This document shows, piece by piece, positions 4,476-10,587 of a stretch of 10,587 nucleotides of DNA; positions within the stretch are counted from its first letter, which is position 1, and the number at the start of each line of letters is the position of its first letter. A model generated the notes under the pieces. That model was not told the origin of the DNA and searched no databases. It saw only the letters and a program-made list of their open reading frames with translations. The position numbers and the translations under genes were made by a program. Source of the DNA: WHSM01 sp050701635 (GTDB lineage Bacteria > Actinomycetota > Actinomycetes > Mycobacteriales > Micromonosporaceae); assembly GCA_050701635.1 (NCBI GenBank), contig JBOGDF010000194.1, positions 1-10,587 on the forward strand, in the 5' to 3' direction.

Positions 4476-6906
4476 CACTGGCGTGGGCCAATCGGCGGAA
4501 CCAGCGCCGCCCGCCGAAGCGCTCTCGGCGGTGGTACAACGTCTCCGCTCCGAGTTGGACGGCTTGCGCCGCGCGATGCGCAACCGGGCCGTGATCGAGC
4601 AGGCGAAGGGCGTGCTGGCGGCGCGGCTGCAGATCAACCCCGAGGACGCGTTCGACCAGCTGCTCGACCTGTCGCAGCGCACCAACACCAAGCTGGTGGA
4701 GGTGGCGGCCTCGCTGGTCGGCACCGTCGCGCCGGATCCGGACGACCCCCCGGTCACCGAGCTGTACGGTGACGAGCTGCGCGAGCTGGTGGCGCGACGG
4801 CGGCGGCGTACTCCCGTACCGGGGCCGGCGGGCGAGACCGCGAGCAGCCCGCAGCGCGAGGCGTTGCAGTCGCAGCAGCAGCTGCTCGCCTCCCGGATCG
4901 CCTCCGCCCGCTCGTACGCCGAGATCACCGACCGGATCGTCGACACCGTCACCGCGTGGCCCCGGCTGTCCACAGTGGTGCTGATGCTGGCGGAGCTGGA
5001 CGGCGCGCTGCGACTGGAGGCCAGCGACGGGCTGAGCGCCGAGGTGGCCAGCCAGTGGACCCGGATCCCGCCCCAGGTCGAGGTGCCGCTGAACGCCGCG
5101 ATGGCGACCCGGCGGGCGGTGCTGCTGGACGAGGCGCAGCTCACCAAGGACTTCCCGCTGGTGCTGCAGATCGCTCCCGACACCCGGGCGATGGCCTGCC
5201 TGCCGCTGGTCACCAACGGCCACCTGGTGGGCGTACTGGGGTTGACCTGGCGGGAGCCGGTACGGCTCGCCGGGCTGAACCGGCGGTACCTGCTGGCGCT
5301 GGCGGACATCTGCGCACGTACCACCGCCAGGTTGGCGGGGTTGTCCGGGGCGGCCGCGGTGACCCGCGACGCCGAGCCGCGGCTGACCCTGGAGCACCGC
5401 CTGCAGTACGGGCTGCTGCCGATCGTGCTCGAGCCGCTGGCCGACCCCGCGGCGCTGCTCTCGCCGATCACCGACGACGACCACATCGTCGACTTCGAGT
5501 TCGAGTACGCCAACCCGGCCGCCCGCGAGTTCGCCGCCACCGAAAACATCGACCTGCTCAACTCCACGCTGCTGGAAGTGCTGCCCGAGGTGGGCAGCCT
5601 GCTGCTGCTCGGCGAGTTCGCGGCGGTGCTGCGCACCGGGAAGCCGTACCAGCTGGACGACCTGTACGTGGCCGCGGAGCGGGAGGGTACGCACGGCTCG
5701 TACACCTTCTCCGCGCACGCCACCCGGCTCGGCGACCGGGTGCTCACCGTGTGGCGGATCCACACCGACGCCGCGGTGCTGCACGACCAGCTGCTGCAGG
5801 CGGAGCGGATCGCGCGGGCCGGCTCGTTCTGGTGGAACCTGCGCTCCGGCGACCTGCGCTGGTCCCCCGAGCTGCACCGGCTGTTCGGGCGGCCGCTCGA
5901 CGACGGAGCGGTGGGGCTGGACGAGCTGGCGGAGTTCGTACACGGCGAGGACTGGCTCGGCGTACAGAACGCGGTGAACCGGCTGCTCGCCGGCCGGCCC
6001 GCGGAGGTGGAGTTCCGGCTCACCGGCCACACCTCCGGCCGTCGCCTGCGGCTGCGCGCCGAACCGCTCTTGGAAGATTCCGAGGTGTACGCGATCAGCG
6101 GCATCATGCGCGACGTCAGCGAGGAGCGGGCCGCCGAGGCTCGACTGCGCCGCGCGTCGGAGGCGCTCGCGTCGCAACGTCTGCGGCTGGAGTCAGAACG
6201 GCACGCCGCCGCGTCGCTGCGGGACTCCGTACTGCCCCGGGTGCTGGGGCGTACCACCACGCCCGGCCTGGTGGTGCACGGGCTGCACCGCTCCCCGGAA
6301 GGCGGCGACTGGGAGGCCGGGGACTGGTTCGACGTACTGGCGCTGCCGGACCGTACGGTGCTGGTGGTCGGCGACGTGGCCGGGCGCGGCCTGGCCGCCG
6401 CCACCGCCGCCACCCAGCTGCGCAGCGCGATCCGGGGGTACGCCGTGCTCGGCATGTCCCCGGCGGCGCTGCTCACCGCGCTCAACCAGATGCTGTGCGA
6501 GCTGGACCCGGACCGGCTGTCCACCCTGGCGGTGGCCGACTTCTCGCCGGAGGAGCGCCGACTGCGCTGGTCGGTGGCGGGCCAGGGACCGCCGGTACGC
6601 TACCGCGCCGACGGCTCCGCCGACGTACTGCAGGGGCCGATCGGGCTGCCCATCGGGGCGGTCCCCGAGCCCAGTCACGCCGACTCGTCCCTGATCCTGG
6701 CGCCGGGGGAACGGCTGCTGCTCTACACCGACGGGCTGATCGCCCGGCGCGACGTCGCCGGCGCCGACGGCCTCGAGGTGCTGACCCGCGCCGGCCACGA
6801 CGTCGACCTGGACGACCTGGACGCGTTGGTCGACCACGTCACCGAGAAGCTGGGCAGCCTGCCCCACGACGACCTCTGCGTGGTCACCGCCACCGTCCCC
6901 GAGTGA
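4471..6906 (+). CDS. ANTAR-GAF-PAS-PAS-SpoIIE multidomain PP2C-type phosphatase
   Basis: An 811-residue soluble regulator. Domains in order: ANTAR RNA-binding domain at about 24-84, with AVIEQAKGVLAARLQINPED and FDQLLDLSQRTN; a basic linker (RRRRR near 109-113); GAF at about 135-295; PAS at about 322-435; a second PAS at about 445-555 (GSFWWNLRSGDLRWSPELHR); a short coiled stretch (550-580); and a SpoIIE/PP2C serine phosphatase at about 582-809. Metal-binding acidic residues are present in GDWFD (D618, D621), GDVAGRG (D635), YTDGL (D754) and DDLCVV (D800-D801). Such phosphatases usually dephosphorylate anti-sigma-factor antagonists, while ANTAR domains usually bind paired RNA hairpins to prevent termination. 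The ATG at 4471 lacks a Shine-Dalgarno sequence; GTG 4483 is an alternative. It lies 99 bases after the hemerythrin gene and ends 16 bases from a convergent gene. Confidence 0.9.
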   Translation: MVTGVGQSAEPAPPAEALSAVVQRLRSELDGLRRAMRNRAVIEQAKGVLAARLQINPEDAFDQLLDLSQRTNTKLVEVAASLVGTVAPDPDDPPVTELYGDELRELVARRRRRTPVPGPAGETASSPQREALQSQQQLLASRIASARSYAEITDRIVDTVTAWPRLSTVVLMLAELDGALRLEASDGLSAEVASQWTRIPPQVEVPLNAAMATRRAVLLDEAQLTKDFPLVLQIAPDTRAMACLPLVTNGHLVGVLGLTWREPVRLAGLNRRYLLALADICARTTARLAGLSGAAAVTRDAEPRLTLEHRLQYGLLPIVLEPLADPAALLSPITDDDHIVDFEFEYANPAAREFAATENIDLLNSTLLEVLPEVGSLLLLGEFAAVLRTGKPYQLDDLYVAAEREGTHGSYTFSAHATRLGDRVLTVWRIHTDAAVLHDQLLQAERIARAGSFWWNLRSGDLRWSPELHRLFGRPLDDGAVGLDELAEFVHGEDWLGVQNAVNRLLAGRPAEVEFRLTGHTSGRRLRLRAEPLLEDSEVYAISGIMRDVSEERAAEARLRRASEALASQRLRLESERHAAASLRDSVLPRVLGRTTTPGLVVHGLHRSPEGGDWEAGDWFDVLALPDRTVLVVGDVAGRGLAAATAATQLRSAIRGYAVLGMSPAALLTALNQMLCELDPDRLSTLAVADFSPEERRLRWSVAGQGPPVRYRADGSADVLQGPIGLPIGAVPEPSHADSSLILAPGERLLLYTDGLIARRDVAGADGLEVLTRAGHDVDLDDLDALVDHVTEKLGSLPHDDLCVVTATVPE

Positions 6907-6922
6907 CGGCTCCTCCCGCGGC

Positions 6923-8572
6923 TCAGCGCAGGGCGGCGGCTGCGGCTCGGCCGGCGGTACGGCCGGAGAACAGGCAGCCGCCGAGGAACGTACCCTCCAG
7001 CGACCGGTAGCCGTGTACACCGCCGCCACCGAAGCCGGCGACCTCGCCGGCGGCGTACACCCCGGGAAGTGGTGAGCCGTCGGCGCGCAGTACGCGCGCA
7101 TCCAGGTCGGTGTGCAGCCCACCGAGCGTTTTGCGGGTGAGGATCGACAGCCGTACGGCGATCAGCGGCCCGGCCTTCGGGTCCTGCAGCTTGTGCGGCG
7201 ACGCGACCCGGATCAGCTTGTCGCCGAGGTAGCTGCGGGTCTGCCGCAGCGCCATCACCTGCAGGTCCTTGCTGAACGGGTTGTCCATCTCGCGGTCCCG
7301 CGAGACCACCTCGCGCTCCACCGTGGCGGCGTCGAGCCGGGGCTCGTCGGTGAGCGCGTTCATCCTCGCGATCAGGTCTTTCAGGTTGTCGGCCTGGACG
7401 AAGTCCTCGCCCTTGTCGAGGAACGCGCGCACCGGGGTCGGCATGTCGGCGCGGGCACGCTGGATCACGCCCGGAATGCTGCGGCCGGTCAGGTCCGGGT
7501 TCTGCTCGGAGCCCGACAGCGCGAACTCCTTGCCGATGATCTTCTTGGTGAGTACGAACCAGGTGTAGTCGTACCCCGTCTTCATGATGTGTTCCAGGGT
7601 GCCGAGCGAGTCGAAGCCGGGGTAGAGCGGCACCGGCAGCCGGTTGCCGAGCGCGTCCAGCCACAGCGACGACGGGCCGGGCAGGATCCGGATCCCGTGG
7701 TTGGGCCAGACCGGGTCCCAGTTGTGGATGCCCTCCACGTAGTGCCACATCCGGTCCGGGTTGATGATGCCGCCGCCGGCCTTCTCGGTGATGCCGAGCA
7801 TCCGGCCGTCGACGTGGTGCGGCACCCCGGCGACCATGTGCTCCGGCGGCGTGCCGAGCCGGGCCGGCCAGTTGGCGCGTACCAGGTCGTGGTTGCCGCC
7901 GATGCCGCCGGAGGTGACGATCACCGCCTGGGCTGTGAGCGAGAAGTCCTCGACCTCCTCGCGGTTCGAACGCTCCCCCCGCTTGGCGTCGCTGTCCTTC
8001 AGGACCCTGCCGCGTACGCCGTCGACCACGCCGCCGGTGGTGGTCAGCTCGTCGACGCGATGCCGGTGCTTGATGGTGACGCGACCCTCGGCTTCGGCGG
8101 CCCTGACCCGCTTGACGAACGGCTCCAGCAACCCCGGCCCGGTGCCCCACGTGATGTGGAACCGCGGTACGGAGTTGCCGTGCCCGTACGCGCCGTACCC
8201 GCCCCGCTCGGCCCAGCCCACGACGGGGAAGAACCTGATGCCGAAACCGTGCAGCCAGGAGCGTTTCTCGTGGGTGGCGAAGTCGACGTACGCCTCCGCC
8301 CACTTGCGGGGCCAGTGGTCCTCCTCGCGGTCGAACGCCGCCGTGCCCATCCAGTCCTGCAGCGCCAGCTCGTACGAGTCCTTGATCCGCATCCGGCGCT
8401 GCTCCGGCGAGTCGACGAAGAACAGCCCGCCGAACGACCAGTGCGCCTGCCCGCCCAGCGACGCCTCCGGCTCCTGGTCCAGCAGGATCACCCGCTTGCC
8501 GGCGTCGGTCAGCTCCGCGGTCGCCGTCAACCCCGCCAGCCCGGCGCCCACCACGATCACATCAGCATCCAT
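6923..8572 (-). CDS. FAD-binding dehydrogenase (3-ketosteroid dehydrogenase/fumarate reductase-like)
   Basis: A 549-residue flavoprotein of the FAD_binding_2 family. The N-terminus holds the nucleotide-binding motif VIVVGAGLAGL (5-15) with the acidic residue ending the second strand in LLDQE (30-34). The mid-region VIVTSGGIGGNHDLVR (217-232) and the C-terminal cap-and-FAD segment GVYAAGEVAGFGGGGVHG (504-521) with LEGTFLGGCLFSGRTAG complete the pattern. Length and these signatures match the group annotated simply as FAD-binding dehydrogenase, distantly related to 3-ketosteroid delta-1-dehydrogenase and fumarate reductase flavoprotein. The substrate is unknown and no steroid-catabolism genes are nearby. 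The ATG at 8572 begins right at the FAD motif and has no Shine-Dalgarno sequence, only a TAATGT -10-like sequence just upstream. It converges on the phosphatase gene with a 16-base gap and no visible terminator, and is divergent from the ECF sigma gene. Confidence 0.92.
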   Translation of the reverse strand: MDADVIVVGAGLAGLTATAELTDAGKRVILLDQEPEASLGGQAHWSFGGLFFVDSPEQRRMRIKDSYELALQDWMGTAAFDREEDHWPRKWAEAYVDFATHEKRSWLHGFGIRFFPVVGWAERGGYGAYGHGNSVPRFHITWGTGPGLLEPFVKRVRAAEAEGRVTIKHRHRVDELTTTGGVVDGVRGRVLKDSDAKRGERSNREEVEDFSLTAQAVIVTSGGIGGNHDLVRANWPARLGTPPEHMVAGVPHHVDGRMLGITEKAGGGIINPDRMWHYVEGIHNWDPVWPNHGIRILPGPSSLWLDALGNRLPVPLYPGFDSLGTLEHIMKTGYDYTWFVLTKKIIGKEFALSGSEQNPDLTGRSIPGVIQRARADMPTPVRAFLDKGEDFVQADNLKDLIARMNALTDEPRLDAATVEREVVSRDREMDNPFSKDLQVMALRQTRSYLGDKLIRVASPHKLQDPKAGPLIAVRLSILTRKTLGGLHTDLDARVLRADGSPLPGVYAAGEVAGFGGGGVHGYRSLEGTFLGGCLFSGRTAGRAAAAALR

Positions 8573-8578
8573 GCCGGA

Positions 8579-8584
8579 ACATTA
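8579..8584 (-). promoter_or_regulatory. Possible -10 element for a leaderless FAD dehydrogenase mRNA
   Basis: On the minus strand TAATGT is followed by 6 bases and then the ATG at 8572. With no Shine-Dalgarno sequence in reach, this suggests transcription starting at or near the start codon. No convincing -35 is seen. Confidence 0.4.
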
Positions 8585-8636
8585 GCGGCCCTCAGATTCC
8601 CTCCGCAGGCCACAATGCGACGGGTACCGGCTCAGC

Positions 8637-8663
8637 TGTAACCCGCCGGCGGGGTGGGGCGTC
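8637..8663 (+). promoter_or_regulatory. Candidate ECF-type promoter, possibly self-regulated
   Basis: TGTAACC at 8637-8643, a 16-base spacer and CGTC at 8660-8663 match the general layout of ECF promoters (an AAC-containing -35 and CGTC at -10). It lies about 40 bases before the sigma start, as expected for a sigma factor that drives its own operon. I saw no second copy elsewhere in the window. Confidence 0.45.
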
Positions 8664-8691
8664 GTCACCACAACGACCCAACACCGATCGA

Positions 8692-8699
8692 AGGGAGGT
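8692..8699 (+). promoter_or_regulatory. Ribosome binding site deciding the sigma factor start
   Basis: AGGGAGGT ends 4 bases before the ATG at 8704. The in-frame GTG at 8698 lies within this Shine-Dalgarno sequence and so cannot be its start codon; ATG 8704 is preferred. Confidence 0.8.
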
Positions 8700-8703
8700 G
8701 ACG

Positions 8704-9216
8704 ATGCGGGACCAGGACACCGTCGAGGAGCTCTACCGAGGCTGCTACCACCGACTCGTCCAGCAGCTCTACCCGGTGACCGGGGAGCTGAAGGACGCCC
8801 AGGACGTGGTGCAGGACGCCTTCGCGCGGCTGCTCGCCGTACCGGGCCGGGTGAACAAGCTCGACAACCCGGAGGCCTGGCTGCGCACCGTCGCGGTGAA
8901 CCACGCTCGCAGCAGGTGGCGACGGCGTACCCGGTGGGGCAGGTTGCTCCCCCGGTACGCCGCCACCCAGCCCTCCGTGATTCCGGGTGCCTCACCCGAC
9001 CACGTGGCGCTGATGACCGCGCTGCGGCAACTGCCCGACAACCACCGTACGGCGGTGGCGCTGCACTACCTGGCCGATCTGCCGGTGGCCGATGTGGCCA
9101 CCACCCTGGGCGCGCCGGAAGGCTCCGTCAAGGTCTGGCTGGCCCGGGGACGTGCCCGCCTCGCCACCCTCCTCACCGATCACCCCACCGCTGAGAGGAG
9201 TGAACAGAATGTCTGA
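8704..9216 (+). CDS. ECF-family RNA polymerase sigma factor
   Basis: A 170-residue sigma factor with only regions 2 and 4. Region 2 covers about 8-75, with ELKDAQDVVQDAFARLL (28-44) and NPEAWLRTVAVNHARSRWRRR (55-75, the -10 recognition and core-binding part). Region 4 covers about 103-157, with LRQLPDNHRTAVALHYLADL and the helix-turn-helix VADVATTLGAPEGSVKVWLARGR (128-150). Length is normal for ECF factors with no extra C-terminal domain, so control probably comes from a partner protein. The next gene overlaps it by 8 bases, which points to coupled translation with the membrane propeller protein as that partner. An ECF-like promoter lies upstream. The exact ECF subgroup cannot be assigned by eye. 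Confidence 0.93.
   Translation: MRDQDTVEELYRGCYHRLVQQLYPVTGELKDAQDVVQDAFARLLAVPGRVNKLDNPEAWLRTVAVNHARSRWRRRTRWGRLLPRYAATQPSVIPGASPDHVALMTALRQLPDNHRTAVALHYLADLPVADVATTLGAPEGSVKVWLARGRARLATLLTDHPTAERSEQNV
9193..9200 (+). promoter_or_regulatory. Ribosome binding site fixing the start of the propeller protein
   Basis: GAGAGGAG, 8 bases before the ATG at 9209, lies inside the end of the sigma gene. It marks the true start within a frame that is open from 9092. Confidence 0.75.
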
Positions 9217-10429
9217 GCTCCGAGACCGGTACGACGGCGACCTGGTCGCCGAGAACATCGCCCAGCCCGGCTTCGACAACGTACGTACCCAGGCGGTACG
9301 GCATCGCGCCCGCCGCCGGGGCGCCACCATCGCGGGGGTGGCGGCGATCGCGGCGCTGATCGCCGTACCGGTGGGGGTGCTCGCCAGCGGCGGCATCGGC
9401 AACCTGCCGGGCACCGCGCCCGCCGCCAGCCCGACACCGGAGCGGGGAAACGACCTGCTGCCACGTCACCCACGGATCCAGGTCGTCGACGCCACCCACT
9501 GGGTCGTCACGTACGAGCTGACCGAGGGCTGCGGGCTCGCCGTACGCACCACCTCCGACGCGGGGAAGCACTGGGGCGAGCTGCACCAGCCACCCCAGAT
9601 GCGGTGCGAGTCGCCGGCCGAGCTCGACAAGTCTGGCTCGGTGCGCAGACCGGACATTCCGGATCTGGTGATCCTCGACGCGGACAGCCTGGCGTGGGTA
9701 GCGGCACGCGAGTCGTTCATCAGCCACGATGGCGGCGCTACCTGGAAGGCGTACCAGCCGAAGAACACCGAGGTCGAGGCGCTGCCGGATGGTGCCAGGC
9801 CGCGGTGGGTCTGCGCCGACAACCACTTCACCTGTGACAACCCCGACGTCGGTGCTTACGACCCGGACACCGGCGATCGCCTGGTGCTCGCCAGCCAGCC
9901 GTCCGACCTGGTCGGCTACGCGGTGACGGTGGCGGCAGACGGCTCGTACTGGACCGTCGGGTCCCGCGGGAAGGCCGCGGCGATTGCGGTCAGCCACGAC
10001 ATGGGGCGCACCTGGACCACTACCACCCTGTCGCCGACCAGCGATGCGGCCGCGGTCCACTCGTACGACGGCTCCACCGGGTTCGCCGCGGCGTACCGGA
10101 AGGACACGGCCGGGAACGACGTGATGTCGCTACTGCGTACCACCGACGGCGGCAAGCACTGGGAGTCTCTCCCCGCGACCGGCCTGCCGGCCGACAGCAA
10201 TTATCTCCGGGTGGCCGAGGACGGCACCGTGGTGATGTGGAGCCATTCGGGCGGGTCCGCGTATGCCAGCACCGACAACGGGGCCACCTTCCACAAGGCG
10301 ACGCAACCCGGCGACCTGGACGTCGTATGGTTCCCCGGCGGCTGCTACGGCGCCGACAACAAGGGGCGTACGTACCTCAGCCAGGACTGCCTGACCTGGC
10401 AGGAGATCTCGGCGCCCGGCTACCGCTGA
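9209..10429 (+). CDS. Membrane-anchored Asp-box (BNR) beta-propeller protein, putative sigma regulator
   Basis: A 406-residue protein with a short basic cytoplasmic N-terminus (1-38, ending RHRARRRG), one transmembrane helix (about 39-60) and a large extracytoplasmic part. A Pro/Ala linker (65-80) leads to a sialidase-like beta-propeller marked by Asp-boxes: TTSDAGKHW (114-122), ISHDGGATW (171-179), VSHDMGRTW (261-269), RTTDGGKHW (310-318), ASTDNGATF (353-361) and a degenerate LSQDCLTW (390-397). Six extracytoplasmic cysteines (108, 133, 202, 209, 379, 394) could form three disulfides. The N-in orientation follows the positive-inside rule. No sialidase catalytic set is evident, so binding or sensing is more likely than hydrolysis. 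The 8-base overlap with the ECF sigma gene suggests it controls that sigma, although the 38-residue tail lacks a recognisable anti-sigma zinc motif. A terminator hairpin follows. Confidence 0.85.
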   Translation: MSELRDRYDGDLVAENIAQPGFDNVRTQAVRHRARRRGATIAGVAAIAALIAVPVGVLASGGIGNLPGTAPAASPTPERGNDLLPRHPRIQVVDATHWVVTYELTEGCGLAVRTTSDAGKHWGELHQPPQMRCESPAELDKSGSVRRPDIPDLVILDADSLAWVAARESFISHDGGATWKAYQPKNTEVEALPDGARPRWVCADNHFTCDNPDVGAYDPDTGDRLVLASQPSDLVGYAVTVAADGSYWTVGSRGKAAAIAVSHDMGRTWTTTTLSPTSDAAAVHSYDGSTGFAAAYRKDTAGNDVMSLLRTTDGGKHWESLPATGLPADSNYLRVAEDGTVVMWSHSGGSAYASTDNGATFHKATQPGDLDVVWFPGGCYGADNKGRTYLSQDCLTWQEISAPGYR

Positions 10430-10443
10430 CCACGACGGGGCTG

Positions 10444-10461
10444 GGCCGGGCGTACCCGGCC
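10444..10461 (+). terminator. Stem-loop terminator after the sigma/propeller operon
   Basis: GGCCGGG (10444-10450) and CCCGGCC (10455-10461) form a perfect 7-bp stem with a CGTA loop, 14 bases after the propeller stop codon. There is no T-run, as is common in actinobacteria. It would end the two-gene transcript. Confidence 0.65.
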
Positions 10462-10464
10462 TAG

Positions 10465-10587
10465 GGTCTGTCCTGTGGATCTTGGTCGAGCGAGACAGGT
10501 GCCAGGCGGCGATCCGGCAAGGCGGAGGTTCGCCCGGATACCGGTGTTGTATCCGGGCGGTTCTCCAACGCCGCCGGTCGTCGTCTG
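10465..10587. repeat. Left part of a long imperfect palindrome, possible MITE or IS end, cut by the window edge
   Basis: From GGTCTGTCC at about 10465 to the window end there is no credible gene. The sequence is organised around a centre at 10545: a perfect 10-bp stem CGCCCGGATA/TATCCGGGCG (10531-10540 and 10550-10559, 9-base loop), then a 3x3 mismatch, then GGAG/CTCC (10524-10527 and 10563-10566), then GGCGGCG/CGCCGCC (10505-10511 and 10569-10575, with about 10 unpaired bases on the left), and weaker matches beyond (AGAC at 10494-10497 against GTCT at 10583-10586). It begins right after CTAG (10461-10464), a YTAR-type sequence used as a target by IS5-family elements. The mobile-element reading is inference; no transposase is visible. 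Confidence 0.45.

Noticed and set aside
4107..6524. 805-codon minus-strand open frame opposite the phosphatase
   Set aside because: Its translation is Ser/Arg-rich with no domain, and the opposite strand encodes recognisable ANTAR, GAF, PAS and SpoIIE domains.
6907..6922. Bidirectional terminator between the convergent phosphatase and dehydrogenase genes
   Set aside because: The gap is only 16 bases and contains no stem-loop that I can form.
4956..7010. 684-codon plus-strand open frame overlapping the phosphatase
   Set aside because: It is an Arg/Gly/Ala-rich shifted frame of the real gene without motifs.
7112..8641. 509-codon plus-strand open frame opposite the FAD dehydrogenase
   Set aside because: It is antisense to a protein with complete FAD-binding motifs and shows no domain of its own.
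9092..9208. Upstream extension of the propeller protein
   Set aside because: It would overlap the sigma region 4 codons by more than 100 bases; a strong ribosome binding site precedes the ATG at 9209.

Overview
This is a GC-rich chromosomal window from an actinomycete. The three-position codon bias, GTG and TTG starts, ANTAR/SpoIIE-type signalling proteins, an ECF sigma factor with a DGPF protein, and a marked excess of the tetranucleotide GTAC (mostly as Val GTA or Arg CGT codons placed before a C or AC) suggest the Micromonosporaceae. That family-level guess is inference. I see no rRNA, tRNA, CRISPR array or intact insertion sequence.

Left region, 1-1869, all on the minus strand, read right to left. 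A PCMH-type FAD-binding oxidoreductase resembling GlcE (619-1869) is followed by a YCII/DGPF-family protein (135-506) and then the first 43 codons of an ECF sigma factor running off the window (1-131). The DGPF-sigma pair is the hallmark arrangement of the ECF42 group.

Middle-left, 1870-3948, plus strand. After a 241-base divergent intergenic region holding sigma-B-like promoter candidates come two membrane-protein genes that probably form an operon. The first is a proline-rich protein with three membrane segments (2111-2860). The second is a five-segment protein of the conserved-TM-helix, MscS-related kind with a long disordered tail (2925-3800). A short tandem repeat across the second gene's stop codon and a strong hairpin terminator (3834-3869) close the unit.

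Middle, 3949-6906, plus strand. A hemerythrin-like protein (3949-4371) may be translated from a leaderless transcript made from a sigma-B-like promoter. Three direct repeats of exactly 23-base period (4351-4419) then lead into a large regulator (4471-6906) that joins an ANTAR RNA-binding domain, GAF, two PAS domains and a SpoIIE/PP2C phosphatase in one chain. Together with the promoter candidates this looks like a stress or redox partner-switching neighbourhood, though that link is inferred.

Right region, 6907-10587. A convergent FAD-binding dehydrogenase related to 3-ketosteroid dehydrogenases (6923-8572, minus) is divergent from an ECF sigma gene (8704-9216). The sigma gene overlaps by 8 bases a gene for a single-pass membrane protein with an extracytoplasmic Asp-box (BNR) beta-propeller (9209-10429). 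This sigma/propeller pair, preceded by an ECF-like promoter (8637-8663), is the best candidate for an undescribed sensory system here: the second gene sits where an anti-sigma factor normally would but lacks a recognisable anti-sigma domain. A terminator hairpin (10444-10461) follows, and then what looks like the left half of a long imperfect palindromic element or IS end cut by the window edge (10465-10587).
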